Shown: positions 45,090 to 57,639 of the stretch, piece by piece
Numbering within the stretch: the stretch's first letter is position 1
Layout of the letters: each line of letters opens with the position of its first letter
Assembly (NCBI RefSeq): GCF_964340395.1
Contig: NC_135570.1
Location: forward strand, 9,515,322-9,579,321
Length of the DNA: 64,000 nucleotides
Direction: 5' to 3'
Origin: Glandiceps talaboti
Taxonomy: Eukaryota > Hemichordata > Enteropneusta > Spengelidae
Translations under genes and position numbers: made by a program
Notes under the pieces: generated by a model
The model's input: only the letters and a program-made list of their open reading frames with translations
What the model was told of the DNA's origin: nothing
Database searches by the model: none

Positions 45090-46975
45090 TGTATTACTGA
45101 CAAAATTGATTACCTAGTTTATACTATTCTGTTCAAGAGTTATCAAAAAGAGGTATATAAATTTGATGTCTTTTGGACCAGAGACTTGTCATACATTGTG
45201 TCACGGTCTCAAGCCTACCTGTCAAATATCAAGCTATGTTGATATATTGAGACCATGGAAGTCTGTAGGCTTGGTGGCTTTTACCTTACATAATGAAACA
45301 CCCTGTTAAAACACATGTCTGTCACATTTCCATATAACCTATAGCTGATGAAGTACACACAACACTACTACCTGTAAGTGTGATGTAATAACTTGTTAAG
45401 TTTATTCTTACCTGGTATAAAAACTGCACCATTATATCTATTCATTTGCACTGTAGACAGCCTGATTACAATGGCTCCTAAAACTAACAAGTAATCCAAC
45501 AAAGAGAAAATATATAATGTTATCAGACAAAACTAAACATATTGACAAAACAAAACAACACAAAAACAAACAAAAAGCGCTATTCAAAATAAAGGAAACC
45601 AGTAGAAGTTACGTAAAAAACTGACAGCTCTTGGCTGTCCTGCATTTGGTGCTTACAGACTGATTGCTTTAAGGACTCGTTGAATTACATACCCACCACT
45701 AAGATATTAGTATTGATTTACTAATGGACAAATGACATCTTTCATAGACAAATCAGAAATGGTTGAATTGCATAAATTGAATATTTAGAAATGGTATTAT
45801 TGTTTCTACCTTGAGAGCATACCAAGGCTGCCATCTTGGATATAGCTCACTCAGAGGCCTGGCCTTGTCCTGCTATTTTCAAGCTACCATTCAAAACATG
45901 TGGGCTGAATGAGAGCTTGAAATAGTGAGACCGTAATAAGTCTCTGGTATATAGGATACAGCATGGAAAGATACTATATTTGAGTTTCAGATTTGTCATT
46001 TCTCTTAAATGTACTTCCAACTGCATTTTGTAGTGGCAGATATTGGCTTATTTTCAGCAATAGGTTTTCACAGGACAGGGGATGAATAGACAAGAGAACA
46101 GTCATTACCATTATTTGAGCAACAGATTTGTCATTTCTTGCATATTCATCTACATTTTATAGTAGCAGATATTGTTTTCATGATACTTTTTAGGAGGATT
46201 AAGCGATTGTTTAAGATAATTACTCTGTTTGCAAGTAGAGACTGTCCTGCATTGTGGTGTTTGTCAACGGTCCCATGAGATGGGAGTACAAAAAAGACTT
46301 TCAATTGGTGTTCAGAAATGGTTCGGCTGTTGTAATGGTGGTTTGCTATCAAAGAAGACACTGTCTGCATTGATAGGAGTTTATATGGAGACACTTGTCA
46401 GTCCATTTTCAACTTCCCATGGGAGGTTTCTTTCTCTTCGGTAACCTTTTCACATCTGTACATGCATTCTTATATCTTACCTTACAAATCACTTTAGGTG
46501 CACACTGTTAAGTTCTTTGAAGATAGGTGAAAGTTTACAGGAGTTGAAAAATAACTACTCTTGGTACCCTGTCAGAACGATTTATATAGCAATGCATAGC
46601 ACCAAGGTATAGTGATACAGAAAAATAAACTAACACAGCTAAAACTAGTAGAAGTCATGGCAAAATATAACCTGCCCTGACTGTTGGTATGATGGATGAG
46701 GAGATCATTGATAGATTAATGATAGATTAATGTGTTGTAGACACCTTTTTTTACTGGAACACAGATTAGGCAAATTAGTTCAGGAGGAAAACTCTAGGGA
46801 CTGACTCTTCATTGAAAAACCGTAACTCTTAGAAAAGTGATGTTATATGTATAAGATTTTGTCAGTCAAATGTGCCTCTAAAATCTTAAGAAACTTGAAT
46901 ATTTGGAAAATCAATGGAGTTTTCAAAAACTCTTGTTAGTTCTTTTCAAGTATAATGTAGGTAACACATAGTTAA
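45090..46975. other. Intron sequence, nothing recognised
   Basis: No repeats with clear copies elsewhere in the window and no exon-like segment. Confidence 0.35.
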
Positions 46976-46978
46976 TAC

Positions 46979-47143
46979 AGACCTAGAGTTCCTATTAGGA
47001 TTAAATCTAGGTGTGAGAGACACTGAGTTGTCTGTCAGAGATAGATAAAACTGGTAAGAATAATCCTATCCAACCCTTATGGCACTGACAAGATAATACT
47101 TGCATGTATGTGAGAACATGGGATTAAATTGTGGGCCTTTAAG
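46979..47143 (+). mobile_element. MITE family G copy
   Basis: Contains TTAGGATTAAATCTAGGTGT, AAGAATAATCCTATCC, GACAAGATAATACTTGCATG and the right terminus GTGGGCCTTTAA. The right part is then repeated in the adjoining 105-bp array. Confidence 0.6.
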
Positions 47144-47390
47144 TGTGCCTATTGAATAAAAAGCGTATTTTTACCTGCAGGTGGTGGTGGTGGTGGTTAC
47201 ATTTGCATATATGTGAGAGCATGGGATCAAATTGTCGGCTTTTAAGAGTGTACCAATTGAATAAAAAGCCTATTTTTACCTGCAGGTGGTGGTGGTGGTG
47301 GTTACATTTGCATATATGTGAGAGCATGGGATCGAATCGTGGGCCTTTGAGTGTACCTATTGACTAAAAAGGCCATTTTACATGCAGGTG
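47100..47390 (+). repeat. 105-bp tandem repeat, about 2.8 units
   Basis: Units are marked by CCTGCAGGTGGTGG at about 47176 and 47281 (exact spacing 105) and a diverged third at ~47385. Each has ATATGTGAGAGCATGGGATC and a GTGG repeat. Frames are open on both strands because 105 is a multiple of three. Confidence 0.8.
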
Positions 47391-48171
47391 ATGGTGGTTG
47401 ATATTGTTGTGATAATTTTCAGCAAGTACTTGAAAACCTATTGTTTATTTTGAAGATGGGCTTCACCTTTCAAGGTTTTACATATAAATCAAAGTTTAGT
47501 AGGAAACTCCCTCCTACTAATTAAATTATAACCGGAAACTATTGTTTCCAAGCTGAAAAGCTGAACTTGTATCTATTAATGTCAGTGAATAATGTAATTC
47601 TTCTGCTCTGTTGGTGGCCTACTGAACTGAACATCACCAAGTGTTGTCTAAGACATTCATGTTGAAGAGTTGAATTGACAGTTACCATGACTTGTAGAGG
47701 ATCGTAAATTTAAAAATAGTAGGCTTGGTGATTCAGTGGACTAATAAAACCAGGCTTTGGACCATGTCATAACATCAGGCCAAATTTTGGTGTTGTGGTA
47801 ATGACAGTGTAGCACATGTACAGTTTTCACTACAGTAAAATGCCAATTGTATTATTTACAATCGTCATAAAAAGTTTGATATTTTGATGATCATCAGTTT
47901 TGTACCTTTTAAATATATTGTTGAATAGTATGTTCATCAGATTCAATCATCAACCCATGCTATCACAACCCCATCCCAATACACCCCATCCTGCCCAATA
48001 AGTTTGTCATCTATTTCTGCAGGGAAATCCTTATAAAGGTTTAGTATTCATACTCATTCTAGACTTATTAATGTGACTAAACCCTACCTTAGATATTCCT
48101 GCTATGATTTCAACATTTCTGTCTATGGATTACATGTTTATATGTTGATGTGAGATCAGAGGATAATAAAT

Positions 48172-48500
48172 ATGATTAACTTCCCTGATTGGACAGTGCA
48201 AATGCCCATAAATAACATTAACTTCCACAATTGGACAGTGCACATGTCTATAAATAACATTATAAACTTTCATGATTGGACAGTGCGTATGTCCATAAAT
48301 AACATTAACTTCCCCGATTGGACAGTGCATATGTCCATAAATAAAATTAACTTCCCCGATTGGACAGTGCATATGTCCATAAATAACATTAACTTCCCCG
48401 ATTGGACAGTGCATATGTCCATAAATAACATTAACTTCCCCGATTGGACAGTGAAATGTCCATAAATAACATTAACTTCCATGATTGGATGATGAAATGC
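48172..48500. repeat. 42-bp minisatellite, about eight copies
   Basis: Unit ATTAACTTCCCCGATTGGAC plus AGTGCATATGTCCATAAATA plus AC. It stays open on both strands (14-residue repeat INFPDWTVHMSINN on +). Each unit has a GATTGG (inverted CCAAT). Confidence 0.85.
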
Positions 48501-49595
48501 CCATATTAAGACTAATATTTTTATTATATGCTGCAGGTGACCATTTTTTGATTTTTGTCATTTTGGTTCTACCTCAACAAGAAAGCACTGATCTACCCAA
48601 TCAAATCAATGTGTTAGTGAAACCACCTAAGTTTGATTGCCAAAATTGGCACATACAAATTACATTGTATCTTGCAAGTTTGGTGTATTTGCTTTGGCAA
48701 AAACATGTGTAAGAAGCTTCACTTGGCCACTGAGCAACTATTCTGAATGTTCCTATCAGAAATAGCATGAGACCAAACTCATATTGATTCATTAATTAAC
48801 TTTGCTGAATGAAAAACAATATTATGGTAGCTTAGTCTTTGCACCTACATTTAAGCCTTCAAATACAAACCAAACATAATGTGAAATTATCAACTTACTC
48901 CCTTTCCAATTGGTTGCATCTGATTTACTTATTTGCTTAAGTACGAGTACCAAACTAAGACATGAAAAGAACTCTTTATAGCATGTTTAAAAAGATGAAA
49001 GGGATGACCCAAACAAGAACTGTCCCTCAGTTTGAAATTTATACAAGACTTAATGAATCTGGCTGCATTATTTGTGTGTGTTGACGATCCATTGGTTTGC
49101 AGCAAGCGCTATTGGCATTAATTTGATAAGGTTTTGAATCTGACTATTTTGGCCGACTGTTGATTTTAGATATGCTACAGTTGTATGTAAATCTCTTTGT
49201 GGGATTGAACTTAATTTGCACAGAATCTAAAGTGATGGGCAGCCTGGGAGTGATCAAGGAGTCAGTTTTTCCCTAGGGGTAAATGCTCTGTAAAACAGGA
49301 ATGGGCAACCAGTTAATCTTTAAATGTTAGAAAGGGTTGTGTCTAGAAGTCAGGATTAATTGCTTCTCAGTTGAATAGCATTGACTGTAATCCGTACAGC
49401 AATGACTAGACAGTGAAAGAGGGTAAATACAATGTACTCATCAACACAAACAATCATACAGTTATACAATTGTAGATGAAAGAATGGCGATACTTTAAAG
49501 GCCTGTGATTCAGTCCCAGATTCTTACACAACTACAATCTGATGAAGTTTTAAGTGGAGCCATGAGGATTAGATGGACTCTTTTGTATATCAGCC

Positions 49596-49742
49596 CTTCA
49601 ATACTTCATATCATAACATCAGTACTTCATATCATTCCATCAATGCTTCATATTAGCCCATGAGTACTTCATATTAGTCCATCAGTACTTCATATTAGCC
49701 CATCAGTATTTCATATCAGCCCATCAGTACTTCATATCAACC
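49596..49742. repeat. 21-bp tandem repeat, about seven copies
   Basis: Unit CATCAGTACTTCATATTAGC followed by C, with point variants. Confidence 0.75.
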
Positions 49743-49749
49743 CGAAATG

Positions 49750-52395
49750 ATAAGATGTACTGTTCCACCGAAATATCTTCTGATATGAAGTGCACACAAT
49801 CTTGAAATGATATGTTTCAAGACTATCCAGTAGCCATAACGATCGGTTTCCAATGAACCTCCACTTGTTAACATGAATATTTTAATTGGTGATCCAACAT
49901 ACTTCTATAAATTCTATCCTACACACGATACAAGAAATAGCATAAATTGTGGGGCAATATCCTTGCTTTGAGGTTAATGGCCAAAACTGGGTTTCAAAAT
50001 TAATGATTCTCCAAAACATTAAGTCAGGAATTTGATATATCATGTATGAGACATACCAAGGGTGATGTGATGTCAGACAGTGCAAATCTAGTAGTAGTGT
50101 CTAGTCTTTCAGTCACTTGTTCCTAATGAAAAAAGCCTACCCAATACTGTAAACTCTCACCACCTATCCGGAATTTTTTTTAATGTATGAAAAATTAGAA
50201 CATAAACAAAGTTTTTGCTGAAGTGAAAGGGATTGCCAGATAGTGAAATGTGAAATGAACAAATCGAGTAAACTAAATATGCTGACAGACTTTAGATTAA
50301 AGTGGTGGTCTGATAGTCTCTGCTAATGCTTGAAAACAATAAATAATGTACAAACATGCAGAAGTACTCAAAGTCTTCCCCTGTAGAGCATAGAATGATA
50401 TGATTTAATAGTCTTAGTTTTGTTTAATAAATACACACATGTACAAGTATGACCTTGCAGTGTAGTCACTATAAACTCCATATTGCGTTGGTGTCCAAGT
50501 TGTTCATGCTATTCTCTCTCAAAGAATTGTGTTTTAAACAGTCACATTTTCACCCACACTTATTGTGATTTCAACTCTTGGCATAATGAGGCTCTGGAAG
50601 TGGGATTTTTTTTTTGCTGTGACTATTTTTTAATTCTAAAATTTCATTTTGTGATATCAGTGTGTATGAGTATGTCAACCTGTCATTTGAATTGTTACTT
50701 TTGATCACTGATAAAAATTATTTTTCCATTGTTAGTACTACAGTGGATCAACCACTACTTTTGGCTAATATTTGAAAATTAACAATCCTTAAACACATTC
50801 ATCAGGTCTATAAAAAATAGTTATTTATTAATACGTTCTTGTACCATGACCACGAAAAAAACCTTGATCATGGCACAAGTATTCCTACAATCATGGTGAA
50901 ATTTTGCAAAAACAGTAGGGACTTTTAAAAGTGGCACAGTATTAGTCTGGCAATTCTGAAGTTAGTTCTAAACTAATTTAACTATGTGTAATTTTTCAAA
51001 GTCATAAGTTGAGACAAAAAACATCTCATAAACCTTTGATGAGGAAGACAATTAAGTCAACTTTATTGCAAGTGAACATATCCAGTCCTTATCTGGAGAA
51101 ACAGACAGTTAATTGAAACTTGTAATATAGTTCAATGAGTTTCCCACCCACTTCCTGGCCCCATCCTGATAGATAATGCAGACACTAGAGTGTTTATTGT
51201 TTCATCAAATAACTTGGAGTTTGTTTCTGAAACAGTACAGACCACTGTTTATTTTCTGTCTAATCAAATCTGTAGGGAAGTGAAAACTTGTAAGAATTTA
51301 CTGTCCTATCCTTCAAGTATGTCTGGTATCTTGGACAACAACATTTCAACAGCAGTGAACAGTATAGTTCAGAATCACAGTATCTCTGTATTGCATGGGT
51401 AGAGGTTTAATTTGATACAGACAAAGTACTAGTATGGGACAGGACAGCACTACCTACTTACAAAAGTTACATGGTTTGAAACTTGAAAGTAGCTAAATCT
51501 AATTGACATGGTCGATCATTTATTATAAAATACACCATTCTCTGGTTTGGTTTGGTTTGTGAGAAAGCAGTTACATGTAAGTACCCAGCATAGTAGTTAG
51601 TCTGGATGCCAACATGGTTTCTAACTAAATTGTGAGTGGAGGTGTAAATCGTAATGATACCAATAGGAACTAGACTGCTTAGGAGTTTGGTAGAACATTG
51701 TTCCATTGGATTGCTAATTTTTTCATCATAAATATGAAATTTATACATAGTCTGTTACATGTACATGATTTCTTTGTCAATTTGTGTGGTCATGAATTTG
51801 ATGCAATTATCTATACCTGATTAATTCTCCAAATAAGCAATATTAAACTTAACGTACTCCCTGTAGATATTACAAACAAACTTGGTTTGAATCTATCTAC
51901 TTTATCAGCTATACATAATATATATGCGTCCATTGGCACATTTCAAAAATCAGATATGATTAGAGAAGGTCTTAAGAAAGATTCTAATGTGCATGAAACG
52001 ATAAAAAAATATTTTTCGACAATTTAGAAATGTTTGTAAATTTAAGCTTAGAGGTTGAAAACACATATTTTGTTATATTAATGTTTACTTTGTTTACAGA
52101 AAAAAAGTATGTTTAAATTTTGGAAAGTTTGTAATTTAAAGCCAGAAATTTAGAATGTATATGGTATCCACAATTAGAGAGAAAGAATTTTGAAAGTGTA
52201 TAAATATTGTAAGTTAATGCCAGAAGTAAAGGAACATATTCCCTTGACATCTGTAAATGATATAGTATGTCATGCCTAGGCCAAGTAGTGGTCAGCAAAG
52301 ATTAGTATGGGTCTATCAACTCTAAATATCACATCTCCACAGAGATCTAGTTGTGTCTATAATGGGTACATAATTCATTTCTGAACAGTGCATGT
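49750..52395. other. Intron sequence, nothing recognised
   Basis: AT-rich, with short chance frames only. Confidence 0.35.
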
Positions 52396-52399
52396 CATT

Positions 52400-53240
52400 T
52401 TGGTACCGTAATATCATCAACACCTTTCAAGTGGGACTGTTTCCACAACGATTTAGTAATGTGTATTCATTTATGTGTTGCCCTTGACACCTTTTCAAGT
52501 GAGTGTACCACAGTGACCCAGTAATGGTAGTGGGAAAATTCATGCCATTTGGTATTAGATGCCTTTCAAGTTGGGTATCCATAGCGATCAAGTTCTGTGT
52601 CTAATAAATGGAAATTCATTTCTAAGAGTTCATCATTTATGTATCTATCGATTCATCACTGACACCTTTCTAATGGGAATGTACCAGTACTACACAGTTA
52701 TAGTTGATGAAAAATTCATTAATAATAATAGTCTAAACATTTTTGAAGTCGATGCCTTACAAATGGTGCTGTATCCACAGTGATCCAGTAAATGCCTGAA
52801 GGCCTAGTTTGGCTTAGGAATAAAATTTAGGTGTGAAAAATCCATTGTCTAGTAGAGCTGGAAAAAAAGGGAAGTTAATTCAGAACAAAAGAATTGTAAT
52901 TTGGGTGCTTGGTTGAGATTAGACTAATTGAAGAACCCAGGATTGAGTCCTTCACCGTAATTACACTGGTAGATTTGGCCATATTTTCTGTGTTATCATT
53001 GGCACCTTCCAAGTGGAGCTATAATGTGTGCAGTGATTCACTTTATTAAGTGTACAATATAATTCATTCTCTACCTAACTGTAGAGTTTTCACAAGGGCT
53101 TCCTATGTGTGTAGATTGTCTAACTTGTAACATCTTTAATAGTACTACGATATGTACCTCCCTAGTAAAACTTTACAAAACAATGGTTGTTGACAAATTT
53201 AGTCAACTTGTGTCACCTTTGAAGTGGACCTATAAACTGC
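52400..53240 (+). repeat. Degenerate long-period repeat (~100-130 bp)
   Basis: Repeated blocks CACCTTTCAAGTGGGACTGT, GTATCCACAGTGATCCAGTA and ATTCATTT recur near 52420, 52490, 52555, 52665, 52750, 53010 and 53210. A family G MITE copy interrupts it. Confidence 0.5.
52795..52957 (+). mobile_element. MITE family G, diverged copy
   Basis: CTGAAGGCCTAGTTTGGCTT, AAAATTTAGGTGTGAAAAA, AACAAAAGAATTG and GAACCCAGGATTGAGTCC occur in family order. The right terminus is degraded. Confidence 0.6.
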
Positions 53241-54389
53241 AGATGGCACAGTTGTACCAAGTTGCCATAGTAGTCAGAAACCATGTTGGGTATGATAATA
53301 TCTTTTTCCTGTGTGACCTCTTAGTTATGCAGTCAGTTTGCTCATTTGACCCCAGTATCCAAGGACAAACTGGGGAATTTGAAAAAAACCAACATGCTCG
53401 TTTTGCAAACAGATTTAAGTAGTCCAGTGTACATGTCCATGTCAATTTACCCACTGTGACTCTCAATGCTCTCAGCAGAAGTTATAGGTTTACTTGTTGT
53501 GTACAACCATCATTAACATTCTTGCGCAACAAAGAAAAACTAATTTTATTCACATGACCATGTAATAAAATTGCTTCTTATCGTCTGACAGAACCCAGAA
53601 ATTTGGCATATATGAACCACTCTTTTTATGATGTTATAGCTGAGGTTTTAGAAGCCTGATGATATAATATAATATAATGATATGAGTTTTAAAGTTGTTT
53701 GACAGATGAACATAAATTGGTATTTAAAACATGTTGAAAATGTATAATCTAATTTCTTGTAGTACAGTATGATTTATTCGAAGTAAAAGAACCATAAGAT
53801 TCAAACTAAGTATACAAACCTGTATTTAATTAATATATAATAAAAAGTTACTAAAATACCTACAGCATGAAGTAACTTCCGCTTGAAATGAAAAGGTAGC
53901 AGTCAATAGCAGGTTCATCACATCAGTGATATACATCACTACATGTATTTACATCAAGTTCAGTTTGAATTATTTAATTTTCAACTTTCTCAAATGTTTC
54001 TGTAGTGATGACTAGTACGCATGGTACCTTTCAAACACAGCTATTACATTTGAAACCTTCTCATTATACCACAGTCCACATTTCTATTTGTTTAGAATTA
54101 GTTTTCCAATAACATGAGATTGTTTCTATGGTTGTATAAAGGGTGATCTGATCCAGCACCTAATCCTAACTGACAAACACGGTATAGTTTGGTTCTTTTC
54201 CCACAAGAAAACACAGACAGTATCTTAAATCACTGGAATAGTTTAATATAAACAAACATGTAAATACTGTTAGGGATTCTGTCTCAAATTTGTCAGCAGT
54301 TGGCTCTAGAGGTTTCCATTTCATTATTTTCACACGGTTAGCCACTTCCTATCAGTGATGGGATCAGAATGGTTGTATTACAGTTATTG

Positions 54390-54985
54390 TGTTTGTAATC
54401 CTGTCCTGTCCAGACCATGTGTACTGGTTCCATCTGTTTGTCACGGACTACCTTTCCCAGGGTATATGTACTGATTCCAGCTGCTTGTTAGTGACAACCC
54501 TGCCCGGACTATATGTACTGATATCATCTGTTTGCGACTACCCTGCCCTGCCCGGACTATATGTACTGATTCCATCTGCTTGTCACTGACAACCCTGTCC
54601 TAGCCCAGTGACTTGTTGTGGTCCCACTATCTAAAGCTATCATTTAAACAACTGAGATATCCATAACAGGTATCTGAGCTAACCCTGCTTGAACCATGGG
54701 TAGAGATTCCATCTGCTCACACAGACAACCAAGCACTGATTCCATCTGCTTGTCATCCTGTCTTCACTTGGAGACTTGTTGCGGTCTCACTATCTCAAGC
54801 TATGACAAAAAAAATACAAAAATAGGTACAGCAAGTTTCTGGGGTAACCCTGCCATTACTGTTAGCACTGATTCATTCCATCTTATTATCAATGACAATT
54901 AACCCTCCAGGACTGTTAGCACTGATTCCATCTGAACCCTGTCCAAACTTTTCATACTGACTCCATCTGTTTTTCCGTGTAATCT
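54390..54985 (+). repeat. Degenerate ~48-bp repeats just upstream of exon 2
   Basis: Unit ACTGATTCCATCTGCTTGTC followed by ACTGACAACCCTGCCCGGAC and TATATGT. At least five units lie at 54400-54600, then looser copies (TTCCATCTG near 54705, 54740, 54930, 54960) and a longer duplicated segment (GACTTGTTGTGGTCCCACTA / GACTTGTTGCGGTCTCACTA). The array ends ~95 bp before the exon-2 acceptor. Confidence 0.65.
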
Positions 54986-55081
54986 GACAGAAAAATATGG
55001 GCTACACAAAGACTATCAGTGTTTTCATTTGTACTAGAGGTGGAACCAGTTCTTATACTCAAATAAGACATTTATTTCTAG

Positions 55082-55188
55082 ATGTTGAAGACAAGACAAT
55101 TAGGTTAAGACAATGGCACAACAGACCAAGGGGCGGGAATGGGCCATGTACATGTATAGTTTGGTTCGTCGGGGAAGATAACAATGTG
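55082..55188 (+). CDS. Second coding exon, CxC-containing segment of unknown family
   Basis: The exon is 107 nt. The acceptor is T-rich (CATTTATTTCTAG) with a possible branch site in TACTCAAAT about 25 nt upstream. The donor is GTG followed by GTAAGT, a perfect match to consensus. Read with the split base from exon 1 it encodes Asp followed by 35 residues, including EDKTIRLRQWHNRPRGG and GPCTCIVWFVGED, and ends on a codon boundary (phase 0). Local GC and CpG are higher than in the flanks. The mature N-terminus would be basic and polar, then a Cys-x-Cys within a beta-like hydrophobic stretch. Olfactomedin-family proteins have a Gly-x-Cys-x-Cys near their N-terminus, so a distant resemblance is possible, but one short motif does not establish it. 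The exon lies ~90 bp after a degenerate repeat array. No third exon is evident in the window. Confidence 0.6.
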
Positions 55189-56640
55189 GTAAGTCTGCAC
55201 GTGAAGGGATGTAGGGAGGACGGCCAAATGCAGTAGGAATTACGAGGCATAGCAATTTATGGTAGGGAAGTAGGACCATGAATGGTATGGATAGAGATAG
55301 AAGTAATAGAATGGCAGTGTTAGCATTGTTTCTCACTCTGTAGTCAAATAGTTACAGATGTGATCCCCCACAACAACTAGAACAATCAAATCAGTCACAC
55401 CGATTTAATTTACATTACATGATTTGTATTTATTGAAGGAACTTTATCTTAGCTAATCGACAAATCCAACACATTTCACTTAAACCATCAATATCTGCAA
55501 ATTTATTATTTAACACAAATTGAAAAGACCCTAGCTTCAAGCAGTGGCTTTTCTCAAATGGATAGGAAGGCCACCCACTTTAGTCTTTACCCCCCAAGAC
55601 AGAAATTGTAGAGCAGTCTGCAACTAATAGAGGTATTCATTCATAAGTTGAACTGGTGTCAGAGATCACTTGCATCCATTTAATGAACTGTACATCAACA
55701 CTTTCCATTCTTTCATTAGAAATTCTTCACTTTTTTGCATCTAGACATATTAACATTATGATGAAGAATCATCTAGAGAGGAGAATAGTTATGAATAAAT
55801 TTAAACTTACTACTGCACTAAAATGCCTGGATAAATTCTACCTTTCAACCTGAGTTCTCAGGGATGTGAAGTCACAGTGTTGAAACATGTGTGACATAGC
55901 CATACTGACATACAATCATATATTATAACCATTTATAATGTGTGTAGTGTGATTTTATGAACTTTTATTGATGTGAAGTAATTATCATTCATATAATTAT
56001 TTCATATTTGTTGACTATCATGAATTACAGGCCAGGTGCTAACTATAGGTCAGGGGCTAACTGTAGAAGCTAGATCATGATGTACATTGTACCTTACCTT
56101 ACCTTTGAAACACTTGATTAACCAACCGTAGCAAAGAACATATACAGACTAGATGGCTATAACCTTATAATTTAAAACATTGGCTTTATGATGGAAAGAA
56201 TAAAGGAAACAATGTCTGGTATCTCTGTCAGATTTCCTGTCAGTGACCTTGGCCTTAAAGTATGGCAATTTGAGGTATAAATCAAGATAATTAAAGGAAC
56301 TCTTTACAGTTGACAATTAAGAAATGTCTTGCAAAATCAGCAGGATGGAACGGAACATCTCTTTTAGATGGATTTTTTTTAGAAATGTCTGCAAATGCAT
56401 TAAGAGAACAGAGGGTTTGAATAAACACAATTACAGGAAAAGACCAAGAACTTGTTACAAGTTGGTTACTTCTCTGGTGATTGATTGTGCATTTGAACTT
56501 AAAGTATACTTATCATGAATTATGTGACTAGTACCAGGTGTGTTCAACTTGTAGGAGGGCTACATTGCTATGTGTATCATTTACAGGATAAGGTCAAGAA
56601 GATTTTAAATGCCACAGACAATCAGTTCAGAAGCCTGAAG

Positions 56641-56804
56641 TTTAAAGGCCCACTTCAGTGAAAATTTAAATGCGAAAAAAAGTTATTTGTGGAACTACAG
56701 AAAAAGTTTGTGTAGAACAAAGAATAATCATATTGAATCCTTATAGCTCCTTTGATAAGATAATGCTAATGCAAGAACCTGGGACTGACCTATGGGCCTT
56801 TAAA
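56641..56804 (+). mobile_element. MITE family G, intact reference copy (164 bp)
   Basis: Perfect 12-bp terminal inverted repeats TTTAAAGGCCCA and TGGGCCTTTAAA. The interior has AAATTTAAATGCGAAAAAAA, GAACAAAGAATAATC, GATAAGATAATGC and CAAGAACCTGGGACTGACC. Non-coding. Confidence 0.85.
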
Positions 56805-57287
56805 CTCTGAATAATAGAATCTGCCAAAGCTCAGTTTTGCTGGCAGATAACAGACTTAAACTAGTGTGGCCTTCCCACCTTTGTGGTGAGGGAACATATA
56901 CCACAAACCAAGCTATTTAGATTGTAAATTTATTCATGCCTGTTTTGCGTCAATGGTAAAACAGATCCCTACTCTTTGCAGTGATCATGGACAAAAATTT
57001 ACAATTTACAAACGTTAGGAATGCTTTAATTGTGGTCGCCTACAGCTAAAACATCTTTGATCACTGGTTAATGGTATATAGGGACATGGCTAGTAGCCAA
57101 AATTGGAGGCCAAAGGAGATATAAACGTCAATTAACCTGTGAGACCTACTATGTTTCTGACTGCTAGACAGTATACTGTGATATGATATGGGATCCTGCA
57201 AAGCACTACCCTGGCCTGTTTTACTCAAAAGAGTGTATATAATGCCCACTCCTAAGAAAAAAATGTGTTTGTGGTATGAATGGGTTG

Positions 57288-57572
57288 CAGGGCTCGAAAT
57301 TAACAGTAGTCTCATGTCCACACGCTACCAATTCTTGTCATGGGGCTACCATAATTTGTAGCTGTAGCCCACTAAGGCTACCACTGATTATGCAATGATT
57401 TAAAGGATGGAAGATTTATGGACATGAAAGTATTTTAATAACACACATATTTCCAATAGAGGAACTCTGTTTTCAGTTCAGAAATATGAGAGTATTGGTG
57501 ACCATCCTTGGACTACCAATATCTGAAATTGGTAGCCTACTGGGACTACCAAAGAAAAAAGTTTGAGTCCTG
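57288..57572. mobile_element. CAGGG-ended inverted-repeat element
   Basis: Starts CAGGGCTCGAAATTAAC and ends AAGTTTGAGTCCTG. The interior has several GGTAGCC/GGCTACC and ACTACCA blocks. CAGGG ends are usual in hAT-type MITEs, but I cannot see an 8-bp target duplication. Confidence 0.55.
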
Positions 57573-57639
57573 GGTTAACAGAGTTTAATGTTTATTAAAA
57601 TGCAAATAACTATTGCTCAGAATACTGGTCTACATGTAC

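Noticed and set aside
53105-53422. 105-codon open frame on the + strand
   Set aside because: It starts inside a degenerate repeat array, shows no domain and has no splice support.
56586-56640. Candidate third exon: acceptor ATCATTTACAG followed by an open, helix-like frame in phase 0
   Set aside because: No donor follows before the MITE at 56641, and an 18-codon open stretch is common by chance.
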